This document shows, piece after piece, positions 26,189-34,167 of a stretch of 35,705 bases of DNA; positions within the stretch are counted from its first letter, which is position 1; each line of letters starts with the position of its first letter. The notes below the pieces were generated by a model. It was not told the DNA's origin. It saw nothing but the letters and a program-made list of their open reading frames with translations, and made no database searches. A program made the translations under genes and the position numbers. This stretch comes from Caulobacteraceae bacterium (lineage in GTDB: Bacteria; Pseudomonadota; Alphaproteobacteria; Caulobacterales; Caulobacteraceae): assembly GCA_019232665.1 (NCBI GenBank), contig JAFANN010000216.1, positions 1-35,705 of the forward strand. Reading direction: 5' to 3'.

Positions 26189-27535
26189 TCAGAACGTTGT
26201 ATGGGCGGTCATCGACACAGTTACATCATTATAATTGTATGGAGTAAAGTTTGCTGTCCTTTGTGAGTAACTTATCGCAGGTCGAAGCGAGATATGTCTA
26301 TTTAAACGGAAATTTGCATTCGTATAAAAACCGTTTATTGTCTGCTCAGTGAGAATGAAGGCAACAGGAAATAAAATTCCCTCGTAATTTTCATGCGTTC
26401 TAGAGTAACCGGCAGAAATAGATAACCGGTCTCCAAGAGCGTAGGCGGCCTCCATGCCATAGATTTCGGTTATCAGAAACGTCGCTTCGATCTCGTTCGA
26501 CGGGGTAACGCCCCTTCCCGCAACCAAAGTCAGGGTCAACCGTGGGTTTAACGCGTAGGCGATGTTAGCATCATAAGTGATGCCGCTGAATCCTTGCGTG
26601 AAAGCAGTATTGGGCTCAAGTCTTGTATAGTTCACGGACAGCGAGCCCGAGAGGCGTGAGCCCACTGTGCGCGCCAAGGTCACACCGCCGCCCATCGTCT
26701 GAAAACCGAATCCAGTGGTCATGCTGCCGAAGGGCACGAATCGATTTGGGTAGTCGACCTTGCTATACTGGCCATCAATAGTCGCCGAGCCCAGGACAGG
26801 ATTGCGGTAGGTTATGCCTCCCGAACCGGAAAATATATGCGCGTCGATCGCTTGGAACGATGGAGAGCTGTTGGTCACCCACACCTCGGACACGTTCGCT
26901 GTGGGTGCGAAACCGATGCTTCTGCCACAGATCGCGGTAAAATCCACGACTGCGTTGGTTTGAGTGTCCTTGGCGGCAAGGACTGGGCGTGTGCCTCCGA
27001 CAGAGATCGGAAGAGTTGAAAGGTCCGCCTGCGAGCGATCATATGCCCCGGCAAAAGTTCCCTGGCATAGGCTGAATTGACCGACCGCGCCGGCGCCGAG
27101 CTTAATGTTGTCTCGGTCAAGAAATGAATTGCGAGCATAGGCCTTATAGCCAAAGGCCGCGTCTAGAAACACGGTTTCACGGCCGAAAACTTCAGAAAAC
27201 AAGGCGTTGGCGGACGGTAAGACGTAAAAGTCCTGCTGCTTCACGCCACGGGCGGCGGCGAGGGCGGCGCTCGAGCGGGCAACGTTGCTGTCATAGGCTG
27301 TCGTCACATCGACGCCAATCTGCCTCTCGTCGACTCCGGGAGTTATCTGAGGCGCCGAGATTCCGAAGGTCGGCAATCCTGCGACCTGAGCCGCAGAAGG
27401 CGAGGAGATCATCCCCACGGCGACCGCGGTGAAAGTCGCTGCCAGAAGATGTCCTCTCGCCAAAACGGGCGAGCGGACAGGAGGAACGCGAGACACGCTC
27501 CCCCACCGGTCGGACGGAGAAGGCCGTCTGTCCAT
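26189..27535 (-). CDS. outer-membrane beta-barrel protein of the exopolysaccharide locus
   Basis: A 448-residue protein with a long N-terminal leader ending near SAAQVAG, then alternating polar/hydrophobic strands throughout and a C-terminal Phe (MTAHTTF), the signal for outer-membrane insertion. It resembles the barrel proteins found beside exosortase/OPX genes (BBP2_2-like). ATG 27535 follows a near-perfect GGAGG at five bases. It lies 17 bases after the EpsD-like gene and 32 bases before the OPX start. Composition is odd: 26221-26400, coding for the last strands, is about 36% GC by count, whereas the 5' end is about 63%. The likely job is the polymer pore, by inference. Confidence 0.82.
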   Translation of the reverse strand: MDRRPSPSDRWGSVSRVPPVRSPVLARGHLLAATFTAVAVGMISSPSAAQVAGLPTFGISAPQITPGVDERQIGVDVTTAYDSNVARSSAALAAARGVKQQDFYVLPSANALFSEVFGRETVFLDAAFGYKAYARNSFLDRDNIKLGAGAVGQFSLCQGTFAGAYDRSQADLSTLPISVGGTRPVLAAKDTQTNAVVDFTAICGRSIGFAPTANVSEVWVTNSSPSFQAIDAHIFSGSGGITYRNPVLGSATIDGQYSKVDYPNRFVPFGSMTTGFGFQTMGGGVTLARTVGSRLSGSLSVNYTRLEPNTAFTQGFSGITYDANIAYALNPRLTLTLVAGRGVTPSNEIEATFLITEIYGMEAAYALGDRLSISAGYSRTHENYEGILFPVAFILTEQTINGFYTNANFRLNRHISLRPAISYSQRTANFTPYNYNDVTVSMTAHTTF

Positions 27536-27552
27536 TTCGCCTCCGGACTCGG

Positions 27553-28491
27553 TCAGTTACCGCCCGAAGACGCTTGGGCGCCCGACGCGCTAGACGCCGG
27601 AGCGGCAGGTTTTGCCGCGGATGGCGGCTGCGCCTGGCCGGTAGCCGTCGAATTCAACGAGCCCGCCTCAGCGAACTCCTTGCTGAATTTGACCTGCTTC
27701 AGGTTCTGAACGAACAGCTGCTGGAAGCGTCTCCGGACCGCCTCTTCCGTGCGCTGCTTCGTCACGATTTGCTGGGCCAGGGGGACCGCCTTGTCGGCGG
27801 GCACCGGCTCGATCCGGGTGTCCTTGATCTGGTTGACGGTGATCAGCTGGCCTGCGGGAAGGACGAAGAGCTCGCCTGGCGGCAGCTTCTGGATCGCCGC
27901 GAGGAGCCGCGGATCGGCGGTGAGGGCGTCAAGCCCAGCCGTGGTCCGCTGGAACGGGATCTTGTCCTGGGTGAGCAGGGCCTGGATCTGGTCGAATGTC
28001 TTCAAGGGCTCGAGCGCAGTGAGGATCGCCGGATCCGTTGGACGCCTCATCTGCAGCTGATCCAGAACGTAGATCTTGCGCTGGGCGAACATATCGGGAT
28101 TGGCGTCGACGAAGCGCTGCGCTTCATCCTTCGTGGCTTGCGGCACCTGCGAAACGATCTTCTGCTGCAGCGATTGCACCAGCAGAGCGTCGATCGCACG
28201 CTGTTTCGCGAGCGCAAAGTCGGGGGTCTTCTCAAGACCTTCCTTGCGGGCCTCGTCCGCCACGATGCTCCGGCCGACGATGTTCCGGATGGCCGCGGTT
28301 TCGGCGACCTTCAGAGTTTTGGCGTCGGGAGCGTTGTAATTCCCAAGTTCTGCGCGCACGTCGCGCATCGTGATTTCCTGCCGGCCCACGGTGGCGACCA
28401 CCTGTCCGGTTGGAGTCTTGGCCCCGTTGTTACACGCGCCGAGCACACCGCACACAGCAGCGGCCAGAACAATCCCCGCCCGTCGATCCAT
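27553..28491 (-). CDS. EpsD-family peptidyl-prolyl cis-trans isomerase lipoprotein
   Basis: A 312-residue periplasmic lipoprotein. The leader ends in VLGAC (Cys20); then comes a SurA-N-like helical region (ATVGRQEITMRDVRAELGNY; IVADEARKEGLEKTPDFALAKQR) and a degenerate parvulin-like segment (KLPPGELFVLPAGQLITVNQIKD), ending in an Ala/Ser/Gln-rich tail. EpsD proteins accompany exosortase-type polysaccharide loci. Being first in the operon and next to the barrel gene, it may help fold the barrel. The ATG at 28491 has a weak ribosome site. Confidence 0.87.
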   Translation of the reverse strand: MDRRAGIVLAAAVCGVLGACNNGAKTPTGQVVATVGRQEITMRDVRAELGNYNAPDAKTLKVAETAAIRNIVGRSIVADEARKEGLEKTPDFALAKQRAIDALLVQSLQQKIVSQVPQATKDEAQRFVDANPDMFAQRKIYVLDQLQMRRPTDPAILTALEPLKTFDQIQALLTQDKIPFQRTTAGLDALTADPRLLAAIQKLPPGELFVLPAGQLITVNQIKDTRIEPVPADKAVPLAQQIVTKQRTEEAVRRRFQQLFVQNLKQVKFSKEFAEAGSLNSTATGQAQPPSAAKPAAPASSASGAQASSGGN

Positions 28492-28723
28492 TATTAGATT
28501 TCTCTGCTTCCGCGCCTGAGCCTGGCCCGATGCTCGAATCCTTAGCCATTGCGCCGGTGCAGGTCAAACGAGGGATCGGTTCCCGTCCGCCGCCGTTCCA
28601 ATTCAAGACTTTTTGGCCACACTGGCTGAGCCGTTTCACCTATCGCGGGGCGTTTGGCTTGAGAACCGCGAGAGACTGACTATGACTGCGTATTCGTTCT
28701 AGAACCGACTCGGGGAGTGAAGG
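28492..28723. promoter_or_regulatory. divergent intergenic region between the EPS operon and the His-rich protein gene
   Basis: This 232-base region must hold the promoter of the EpsD-led operon (minus) and that of the small His-rich gene (plus). A perfect 10-base palindrome, GTTCTAGAAC (28696-28705), lies just upstream of the small gene's ribosome site. No -35/-10 pair was clear enough to place. Confidence 0.35.
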
Positions 28724-28966
28724 ATGAAATTTTCGGCTATTGCGGCCATGACGGCGGCCGTTGCGTTCGCTGGCGCGGCCGCAGCCCAGGAACTTGCACC
28801 CCAGGCAACCATGCAACCGATTCCCAATCCGCCGGAATCGGGCGCGTCGTCGCACCACGGCGGCCACCACAAGGCGGGCAAGCACCATCATGCGTCCGCC
28901 AAGAGCAAGAAGTCGTCAGCCTCGACCGAAGCAGCGCCGGCCGCCGCCCCCGCTTCGCCACAGTAA
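28724..28966 (+). CDS. small His-rich secreted protein of unknown function
   Basis: An 80-residue protein with a clear Sec leader (MKFSAIAAMTAAVAFAGAAAAQ, cleavage after about 21), then a Pro-rich segment, a His/Lys/Ser-rich core (SSHHGGHHKAGKHHHASAKSKK) and an Ala/Pro tail. GGGGAG and AAGG precede ATG 28724. The His cluster could bind metal ions in the periplasm, but low-complexity His/Lys stretches also occur in small alphaproteobacterial envelope proteins of no known role. The gene stands alone on plus and is followed by a strong hairpin. Confidence 0.75.
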   Translation: MKFSAIAAMTAAVAFAGAAAAQELAPQATMQPIPNPPESGASSHHGGHHKAGKHHHASAKSKKSSASTEAAPAAAPASPQ

Positions 28967-28972
28967 GCCGAC

Positions 28973-29004
28973 CTGGCCCTGGGCGGAGTAGCGCCCAGGG
29001 CCAG
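28973..29004. terminator. strong bidirectional hairpin between convergent genes
   Basis: CTGGCCCTGGGCG (28973-28985) and CGCCCAGGGCCAG (28992-29004) form a perfect 13-base GC-rich stem with a 6-base loop. It sits in the 45-base gap between the His-rich gene (plus) and the TonB-dependent receptor gene (minus). There is no T-run, so it is terminator-like rather than a canonical intrinsic terminator, and could serve both strands. Confidence 0.7.
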
Positions 29005-29011
29005 CGGCCTG

Positions 29012-31029
29012 TCAGCGGCCCCCGGCCAACCTGACGCCCGCGCTCACGACCCTGGGCGGGCCATAGCTGTATAGGCCGGCGACCGATTCATTCTGCTGTA
29101 CTGCGGCGTCGAACAGATTATCCGCCGCAATGAACAGGGTCACACGAGAACTCACGGAATATTCGGCTCTGACGTCAACGACAGTCGCCGCGGCGAGCGG
29201 CAGTCGGTTCTGATCGTCGACGAACCTCTCGCCTTCATGGCGCAGGCCGCCGATGATCTTGACGCGTTGCAAAGGAGCCCAGGTCGCAAAGGCGGTCATT
29301 ACGACCGCTGGCGTCTCTGCCGGGCGAAGACCGTCGAGATCAGCCGCGGCCTTCCCGCCATCGACCCGAGCATGCGTCCAGTCGAACGCGGTCTGCAGGC
29401 TCAGGCTCGAAGTGATCTTGAGGTCCGCCGTTCCTTCGGCGCCGTAGGCGTTCACCGCCCCGACGTTTTCCCGCTGCAAAAGCGCCCCTCCGGCGGGCAC
29501 GAAGCCGACCACTGGATCCGTGTAGGGACCGTCCCTCAAGGTCACGTTGGTCACCGGATTGTTGAGCCGATTGTAGAAGACCGTCAGGGTCCAGGTGAAA
29601 GCGCCACGGGTTCCACCGGCTCCGCCTTCGCCGCCGTACAGCCTTTCCGGAACGAGGTAGGGATTGGCCTTGGTGACGTTGTTGCCGACACGAAAGCTGC
29701 GGAACAGCTCGTTGAGGGTCGGGGGACGGAACCCGGCGTAGATCGCGGTCCGGAGCCATTCGAAACCGTCCAGATCGTATCGGGCGCCGGCGCGCCCGCT
29801 CGGGATCACGCCGCCGCGTGAGCCATAGTTCGTCTCTACTCCCTTGGACGGCGAGGTCGAGGGGCGCTCGATGTCGTGGCCATCGAAGGTCTGCCAGTCG
29901 TCGAGGCGGCCATCGGCGGTGAGGAGCAGGCGTCCCAGGCTCTCCGTTCCCTCGGCGTAGACTCCTCCATCGAAGGTCTCCCCTCCAGCGCGGCGTTGCT
30001 TCGTCAGCACCCCTCGGACATTGTTGAAGTTCTCCCGATCTTCTCCGCCATCGGCGCGGGCGTCGGCGCCGATCTCGAACGTCGTGTGGGTCCAGACGCG
30101 GCGCGCGGCTGCATTGGCGCCCAACCCTAGTGCGGGCGTCGCGAACTGGTTGTCGGAGAGCGAGGCCGTCTTCTGGTTTGTCGAGACGGAAGCGGAAGTA
30201 TTCGCGAGGTCGGACGCCAGGGCCCACAGCTGTCCTCGCCAGCCCCACAGTCCAGGCGAGGGATCCGCCTCCGCAGTGAGGCTGACCTGCCCGCCCCGCG
30301 CGCGCGAACCGGCGTAGATCGTGCCGGCGCCCCGGTTCTCCTGGTAGGCTGAAATCCGCAGGGCGCCGACGGCCCGCCCAAAGTCGCGCAGGAAGCGGCC
30401 GCTGGCTGTCCAATCATACAGGGAGAGGCTTGTGTCGGCCGGCCCCCTCCCCTCCCGGACGGGAATCCATCCATTCGAACTCTCGCCCGCCGCCGAGAAG
30501 GTGGCGAGGGTGTCGCCAACCGCGACCGTGCCGACGCCAGCCCCCCGTTCCCAGTTAAGGGCGCCGACCTGGCCGTCCACGAGCCAGTCCCCGGCCTTGG
30601 GCGCTGGCGTCTCGAGCGACACGACGCCGGTGAGGGCCCCCGCGCCATAGGGTCCCGATCCGCGCCGAGCACGACATCGGTCGAGCCGACCGTCTCCGGA
30701 GGCAGAGCGGTGAAGATCACCCAGCCGCCGAAGGGGTCGTTCTGTGGCACCCCGTCCAGCGTCACCAGGGCGCGGCTCGCCGCCGAGCCAGCGATCCCCC
30801 GCAGGGTGACACCCTGGGTAGTGGGATTGGCTCCAAAGCTGGAGACCCGACGAAACAGGGAGAACCCCGGGACGAGCTCCAGAGCGTCGTCTAGGCGCGG
30901 TGTCGTTCGCAGCGCCTCGGTCGGCAGCTGGATGATCGAGAACGCGGCGTCGGCAGGGCTGGGCGGCAGGCGGGGCGCCCGCACGACCACCGTTTCAACC
31001 GCTGGCGGGATGTCTGAAATCGGGGGCAT
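29012..31029 (-). pseudogene. TonB-dependent receptor with a frameshift and no signal peptide
   Basis: Two frames together give a receptor of about 672 residues. The first frame (from ATG 31029) encodes the plug domain: ETVVVRAPRLPPSP, then GANPTTQGVTLRGIAGSAASRALVTLDGVPQNDPFGGW, ending at STDVVLGA. The second frame continues with GPYGAGALTGVVSLETP and the whole barrel (DLDGFEWLRTAIYAGFRPPTLNELFR and others) to 29012. One C is missing on the plus strand near 30660-30661 (CCGATCCGCG where CCGATCCCGCG would restore GAGSGPYGAG). The protein also begins almost at the plug: an in-frame stop lies three codons before ATG 31029, so there is no room for a leader. Decay is likely; a single-base sequencing error would explain the frameshift but not the missing leader. 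The ligand is unknown. Confidence 0.75.
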
Positions 31030-31038
31030 GGCCGCTCG

Positions 31039-31434
31039 TCAGGCCGGGACGATCGTCTTGCCGACGGGCGCCAGGGCAATTCCCGCAAGCTTGAAGTGCT
31101 GAATGCCGAACGGAATGCCGATCAGCGTCACGCACTGGGCCACGCCCACCACCAGGTGCGCCAGCGCGATGTACCAACCGGCGAACACCAGCCAGACGAC
31201 ATTCAGGAGCAGCCCCAGTGTCCCCCCGCCGGGCTCCCCCCTGCCTGTGACCCAAGCCCGATCGACGACCTGTCGCCCGAAAGGCGCGAACGAGAACACC
31301 GCGATGCGGAACACCGACGGAACCCAGGGGAGGCCGACGATGGTGATCGCGAGGACGCAACCTCCGATCACCCATGCAATGCCGACGGCAAAGCCGCCGA
31401 AGATGAACCAGAGGACGTTGAGCACCAGCGCCAT
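31039..31434 (-). CDS. YccF domain-containing inner-membrane protein
   Basis: A 131-residue membrane protein made of two YccF repeats: NVLWFIFGGFAVGIAWVIGG with ITIVGLPWVPSVFRIAVFSFAPFG, and NVVWLVFAGWYIALAHLVVG with VTLIGIPFGIQHFKLAGIALAPVGK. The family has four hydrophobic segments and no established function. ATG 31434 follows GGGAG at six bases. It lies directly upstream of the broken receptor gene and diverges from msrA. Confidence 0.92.
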   Translation of the reverse strand: MALVLNVLWFIFGGFAVGIAWVIGGCVLAITIVGLPWVPSVFRIAVFSFAPFGRQVVDRAWVTGRGEPGGGTLGLLLNVVWLVFAGWYIALAHLVVGVAQCVTLIGIPFGIQHFKLAGIALAPVGKTIVPA

Positions 31435-31574
31435 CCGAGGACTCCCGCCCGCTCACCCCATCGCGGATGCGTGAGGTTTGTCGATTGTGTGTAACCAACG
31501 GCGCGGCGGACACGGATTACCGCACCGAATCTCGCCGTCGACGACGGACGTCATCAGACCAAGGTCGCAGCCTC

Positions 31575-32288
31575 ATGTCCATGCACGCTTCCCCAAAGGC
31601 TTTCGCCGTGGCGTCTGCGCCATTTGTCGGCCTGGCCGTGGCCGCGGCATCACTCGCGAGCGTCTTCGGCGTCGCGCGAGGCGCGGATCGCCCTGTCCTC
31701 GCGCCAGCGCCAACTTATTCTCCCGCGTCTCAGGGACGCGAGGAGGTCGCTGTCCTCTCCGGCGGCTGTTTCTGGGGCCTGCAGGGTGTCTTCGATCACG
31801 TTCGGGGGGTGAAGCAGGTCCTGGCGGGCTACGCCGGCGGCACGAAATCGACCGCGGACTACGAAACCGTGAGCACGGGCTCCACGGGTCACGCGGAGTC
31901 CGTCAGGATCGTTTTCGATCCCCAGCAGATCAGCTACGGCACGATACTGCAGCTCTACTTTTCCGTTGCGACCGATCCAACGCAGCTGAATCGTCAATTT
32001 CCAGATGAGGGACCTCAGTACCGCGGTGAAATCTTCTACGTAAACCCCACTCAAAAAGAAATCGCCGTGAAGTATATCGGCCAGCTGCAAGCGGCCCACG
32101 TCTATGGGCGTCCGATCGTCACCAGGGTCGATCCGTACTCGGGATTCTACCGCGCTGAGGACTACCATCAGGACTATCTGCTCAAGCACCCCGACGCGCC
32201 ATACATCGCCACGTATGATCTTCCCAAGGTCAGGTCTCTGAAGACGATGTTCCCGCAGCACTACCGGGCCGACCCCGTCAGGACCTGA
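31575..32288 (+). CDS. msrA: exported peptide-methionine (S)-S-oxide reductase MsrA
   Basis: A 237-residue MsrA with an N-terminal hydrophobic leader (about 9-34), so it probably acts in the periplasm on oxidised methionines. The catalytic motif GGCFWG is present, with YAGGTKSTADYETVSTGSTGHAESV and YHQDYLLKHP typical of the family. The only cysteine after the leader is the catalytic one, so it is a one-Cys type that needs an outside reductant. ATG 31575 is chosen because it begins the leader; the frame is open to 31467. No msrB is nearby. Confidence 0.92.
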   Translation: MSMHASPKAFAVASAPFVGLAVAAASLASVFGVARGADRPVLAPAPTYSPASQGREEVAVLSGGCFWGLQGVFDHVRGVKQVLAGYAGGTKSTADYETVSTGSTGHAESVRIVFDPQQISYGTILQLYFSVATDPTQLNRQFPDEGPQYRGEIFYVNPTQKEIAVKYIGQLQAAHVYGRPIVTRVDPYSGFYRAEDYHQDYLLKHPDAPYIATYDLPKVRSLKTMFPQHYRADPVRT

Positions 32289-32372
32289 CTGCGCCGCACT
32301 GCGGCCCTCGTCGCGGGAGCCGAACCGGCGAGATCCTGCCCGGCTCGGGAACGAGCGCGGCTTCTGCGCCTT

Positions 32373-32397
32373 TGGGTCACGCACACGCCCTGACCCA
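32373..32397. promoter_or_regulatory. inverted repeat just before the lipid-kinase start
   Basis: TGGGTCA (32373-32379) and TGACCCA (32391-32397) are perfect 7-base arms around an 11-base centre, ending next to the AGGA ribosome site of the gene starting at 32406. It could be an operator or a leader hairpin affecting ribosome access. Function is unproved. Confidence 0.35.
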
Positions 32398-32405
32398 GGA
32401 CATTC

Positions 32406-33332
32406 ATGCCACTCAGCGACCCGTCAGCCTCAGCAGTTCTGTCAGCTTCGGCGGTTCTGCATGAGCGCCTGGTTGCGATCCTCAACACGGCCAGCGGCAG
32501 CTTCACCCCTCAGGCGCCGGACGAGGTGCGCGCAATCTTCGACGCCGCCGGTCTCACGCACGGCGACGTCGTCTGCGTCTCGCCGATGGAGCTCGACCGC
32601 GCCCTGAACGAGGCCGTGGACAGGGCCGACGTCCTCGTCGTGCTCGGGGGAGATGGGACCATACGCGCTGCGGCGGAAAAGTCCGGCCACAGCGACAACG
32701 TGCTCATCCCCCTGCCCGGTGGGACGATGAACATGCTTCCGCGCGCCTTGTACGGGTCCCGGGACTGGAAGGACGCCCTCGCGGAGACCCTGACCAATCC
32801 CCAGCTCCACTGCGTGAGCGGCGGACGCGCCGGCCCCCTGGCCTTCTACGTCGCCGCCGTCGTCGGAGTCCCAACGCTGTGGGCCGACGCGCGCGAGGCC
32901 GTGCGAGAGAGGCATTTCTTCGAAGCGGCCAAGCGAGCCGCCAGGGCGCTGCGACCCTCCATCTCCGAACCGCTCGACTACGTCTTCGACGGCGGCGTCA
33001 CAGGCTCGGCGCAAGCCGTCGCCGTCATGTGTCCGCTGGTCTCGAAGGTGATGCACGAGGACGAGGAACGCCTCGAGGCGGCGGCCATCAACACCCGCTC
33101 CGCGGGCGAGATCCTGCGCCTCGGCGTCAACACCCTTTTCAATGACTGGCGCGACGATCCGGCGGTGGTGCGCGCGAAGGTGCGCAAGGTCGTCATCTCG
33201 GGCCATGGCCGAATTCCCCTGACCGTCGATGGCGAACTCGTGCGGCTTGGACGGCATGTGGAGATCGAGTTCACCCCCCTCGCCTTTCGCTCGCTCATCC
33301 CCGCCGAGTCCAGCGCCCCGCCCGAGGTCTGA
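32406..33332 (+). CDS. diacylglycerol kinase family (DagK-like lipid kinase) protein
   Basis: A 308-residue protein with the DAGK catalytic-domain fold: ILNTASGSF near the N-terminus, VLVVLGGDGTIRAAAE holding the nucleotide-binding GGDGT, and IPLPGGTMNMLPRALYG, the conserved PGGTxN motif. The C-terminal beta-sandwich follows (VVISGHGRIPLTVDGELVRLGRHVEIE). Such soluble kinases phosphorylate diacylglycerol or related lipids such as sphingoid bases; the substrate cannot be read from sequence. It ends 52 bases before the Sir2 gene on the same strand. Confidence 0.9.
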   Translation: MPLSDPSASAVLSASAVLHERLVAILNTASGSFTPQAPDEVRAIFDAAGLTHGDVVCVSPMELDRALNEAVDRADVLVVLGGDGTIRAAAEKSGHSDNVLIPLPGGTMNMLPRALYGSRDWKDALAETLTNPQLHCVSGGRAGPLAFYVAAVVGVPTLWADAREAVRERHFFEAAKRAARALRPSISEPLDYVFDGGVTGSAQAVAVMCPLVSKVMHEDEERLEAAAINTRSAGEILRLGVNTLFNDWRDDPAVVRAKVRKVVISGHGRIPLTVDGELVRLGRHVEIEFTPLAFRSLIPAESSAPPEV

Positions 33333-33384
33333 ACCGACGGCGCCGGCACTTGACAGCCGCACGCGCGACGGCGACGCCAAGGGT

Positions 33385-34167
33385 ATGGCTCCCAACCTCC
33401 ATCAGAGGCCCGTGAGCTCGCGTAGCGCGCTCAAGGGGTTGATCGACAGCTCCCGGCGGATCGTCGTCTTCACCGGCGCGGGCGTCTCAACGGAATCTGG
33501 CGTGCCGGACTTCCGCTCACCCGGCGGCGTCTGGAGCCGGATGAAGCCAATCTACTTCCAAGATTTCGTGGCCAGCGAAGACAGGCGACGGGAGTCCTGG
33601 ACCCGAACCTTCAGCGGCGCCGCCGGGTGGACCGGCGCAAAGCCAAACGCCGGCCACCTCGCCGTCGCCCGCCTGATCGCCAGCGGCAAGGCGAGCGTCG
33701 TCATCACCCAGAACGTGGACAACTTGCACCAGGACTCCGGCGTCCCCGCGGAGAAAGTGATCGAACTGCACGGCAACGCCACCTATGCCGCCTGCCTGGA
33801 ATGTGGTCTCCGCCACGAGTTCGTCGATCTGAAGAGGCCATTTCTGGAACGAGGGGAGATCCCCGCCTGTCGTTCATGCGGGGGGCTGGTGAAGTCGGCC
33901 ACGATTTCATTTGGCCAGCCCATGCCAGAGCGGGCGATGGCTCGCGCCGAGGCGGAAGCCGCCGCCTGTGACCTCTTCCTCGTCCTAGGCTCGTCCCTGG
34001 TCGTCTATCCGGCGGCCGGATTGCCGTTGTACGCCAAGGGCTCGGGAGCCCTGCTAGCGATCGTCAATCGCGATCCGACCGAGCAGGACGCCGTCGCCGA
34101 TCTCGTCCTCCACGACGAGATCGGGCCGGTAATGAGCGAGGTCAGTCCGCCGCTTCGCACCGCGTGA
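33385..34167 (+). CDS. Sir2-family NAD-dependent protein deacylase
   Basis: A 260-residue sirtuin. The NAD-binding motif FTGAGVSTESGVPDFRSPGGVW starts near residue 27, the TQNVDNLHQDSG loop and catalytic His in ELHGNATYA follow, then four zinc cysteines (CLEC and CRSC) and LFLVLGSSLVVYPAAGLP. It removes acyl groups from lysines using NAD. I chose ATG 33385 (MAPNLHQ) because the frame upstream lies inside the lipid-kinase gene. Its 3' end overlaps the convergent phosphoesterase gene by 26 bases. Confidence 0.92.
   Translation: MAPNLHQRPVSSRSALKGLIDSSRRIVVFTGAGVSTESGVPDFRSPGGVWSRMKPIYFQDFVASEDRRRESWTRTFSGAAGWTGAKPNAGHLAVARLIASGKASVVITQNVDNLHQDSGVPAEKVIELHGNATYAACLECGLRHEFVDLKRPFLERGEIPACRSCGGLVKSATISFGQPMPERAMARAEAEAAACDLFLVLGSSLVVYPAAGLPLYAKGSGALLAIVNRDPTEQDAVADLVLHDEIGPVMSEVSPPLRTA

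Noticed and set aside
20563-28491. Idea that the EPS locus is a genomic island with integrase or att sites
   Set aside because: No integrase, transposase, tRNA or flanking direct repeat was seen; only a compositional dip supports transfer, so no island boundaries are claimed.
28492-28723. Possible tRNA because of GCTCGAATCC at about 28530
   Set aside because: No matching acceptor or anticodon stems could be built around this T-loop-like string.
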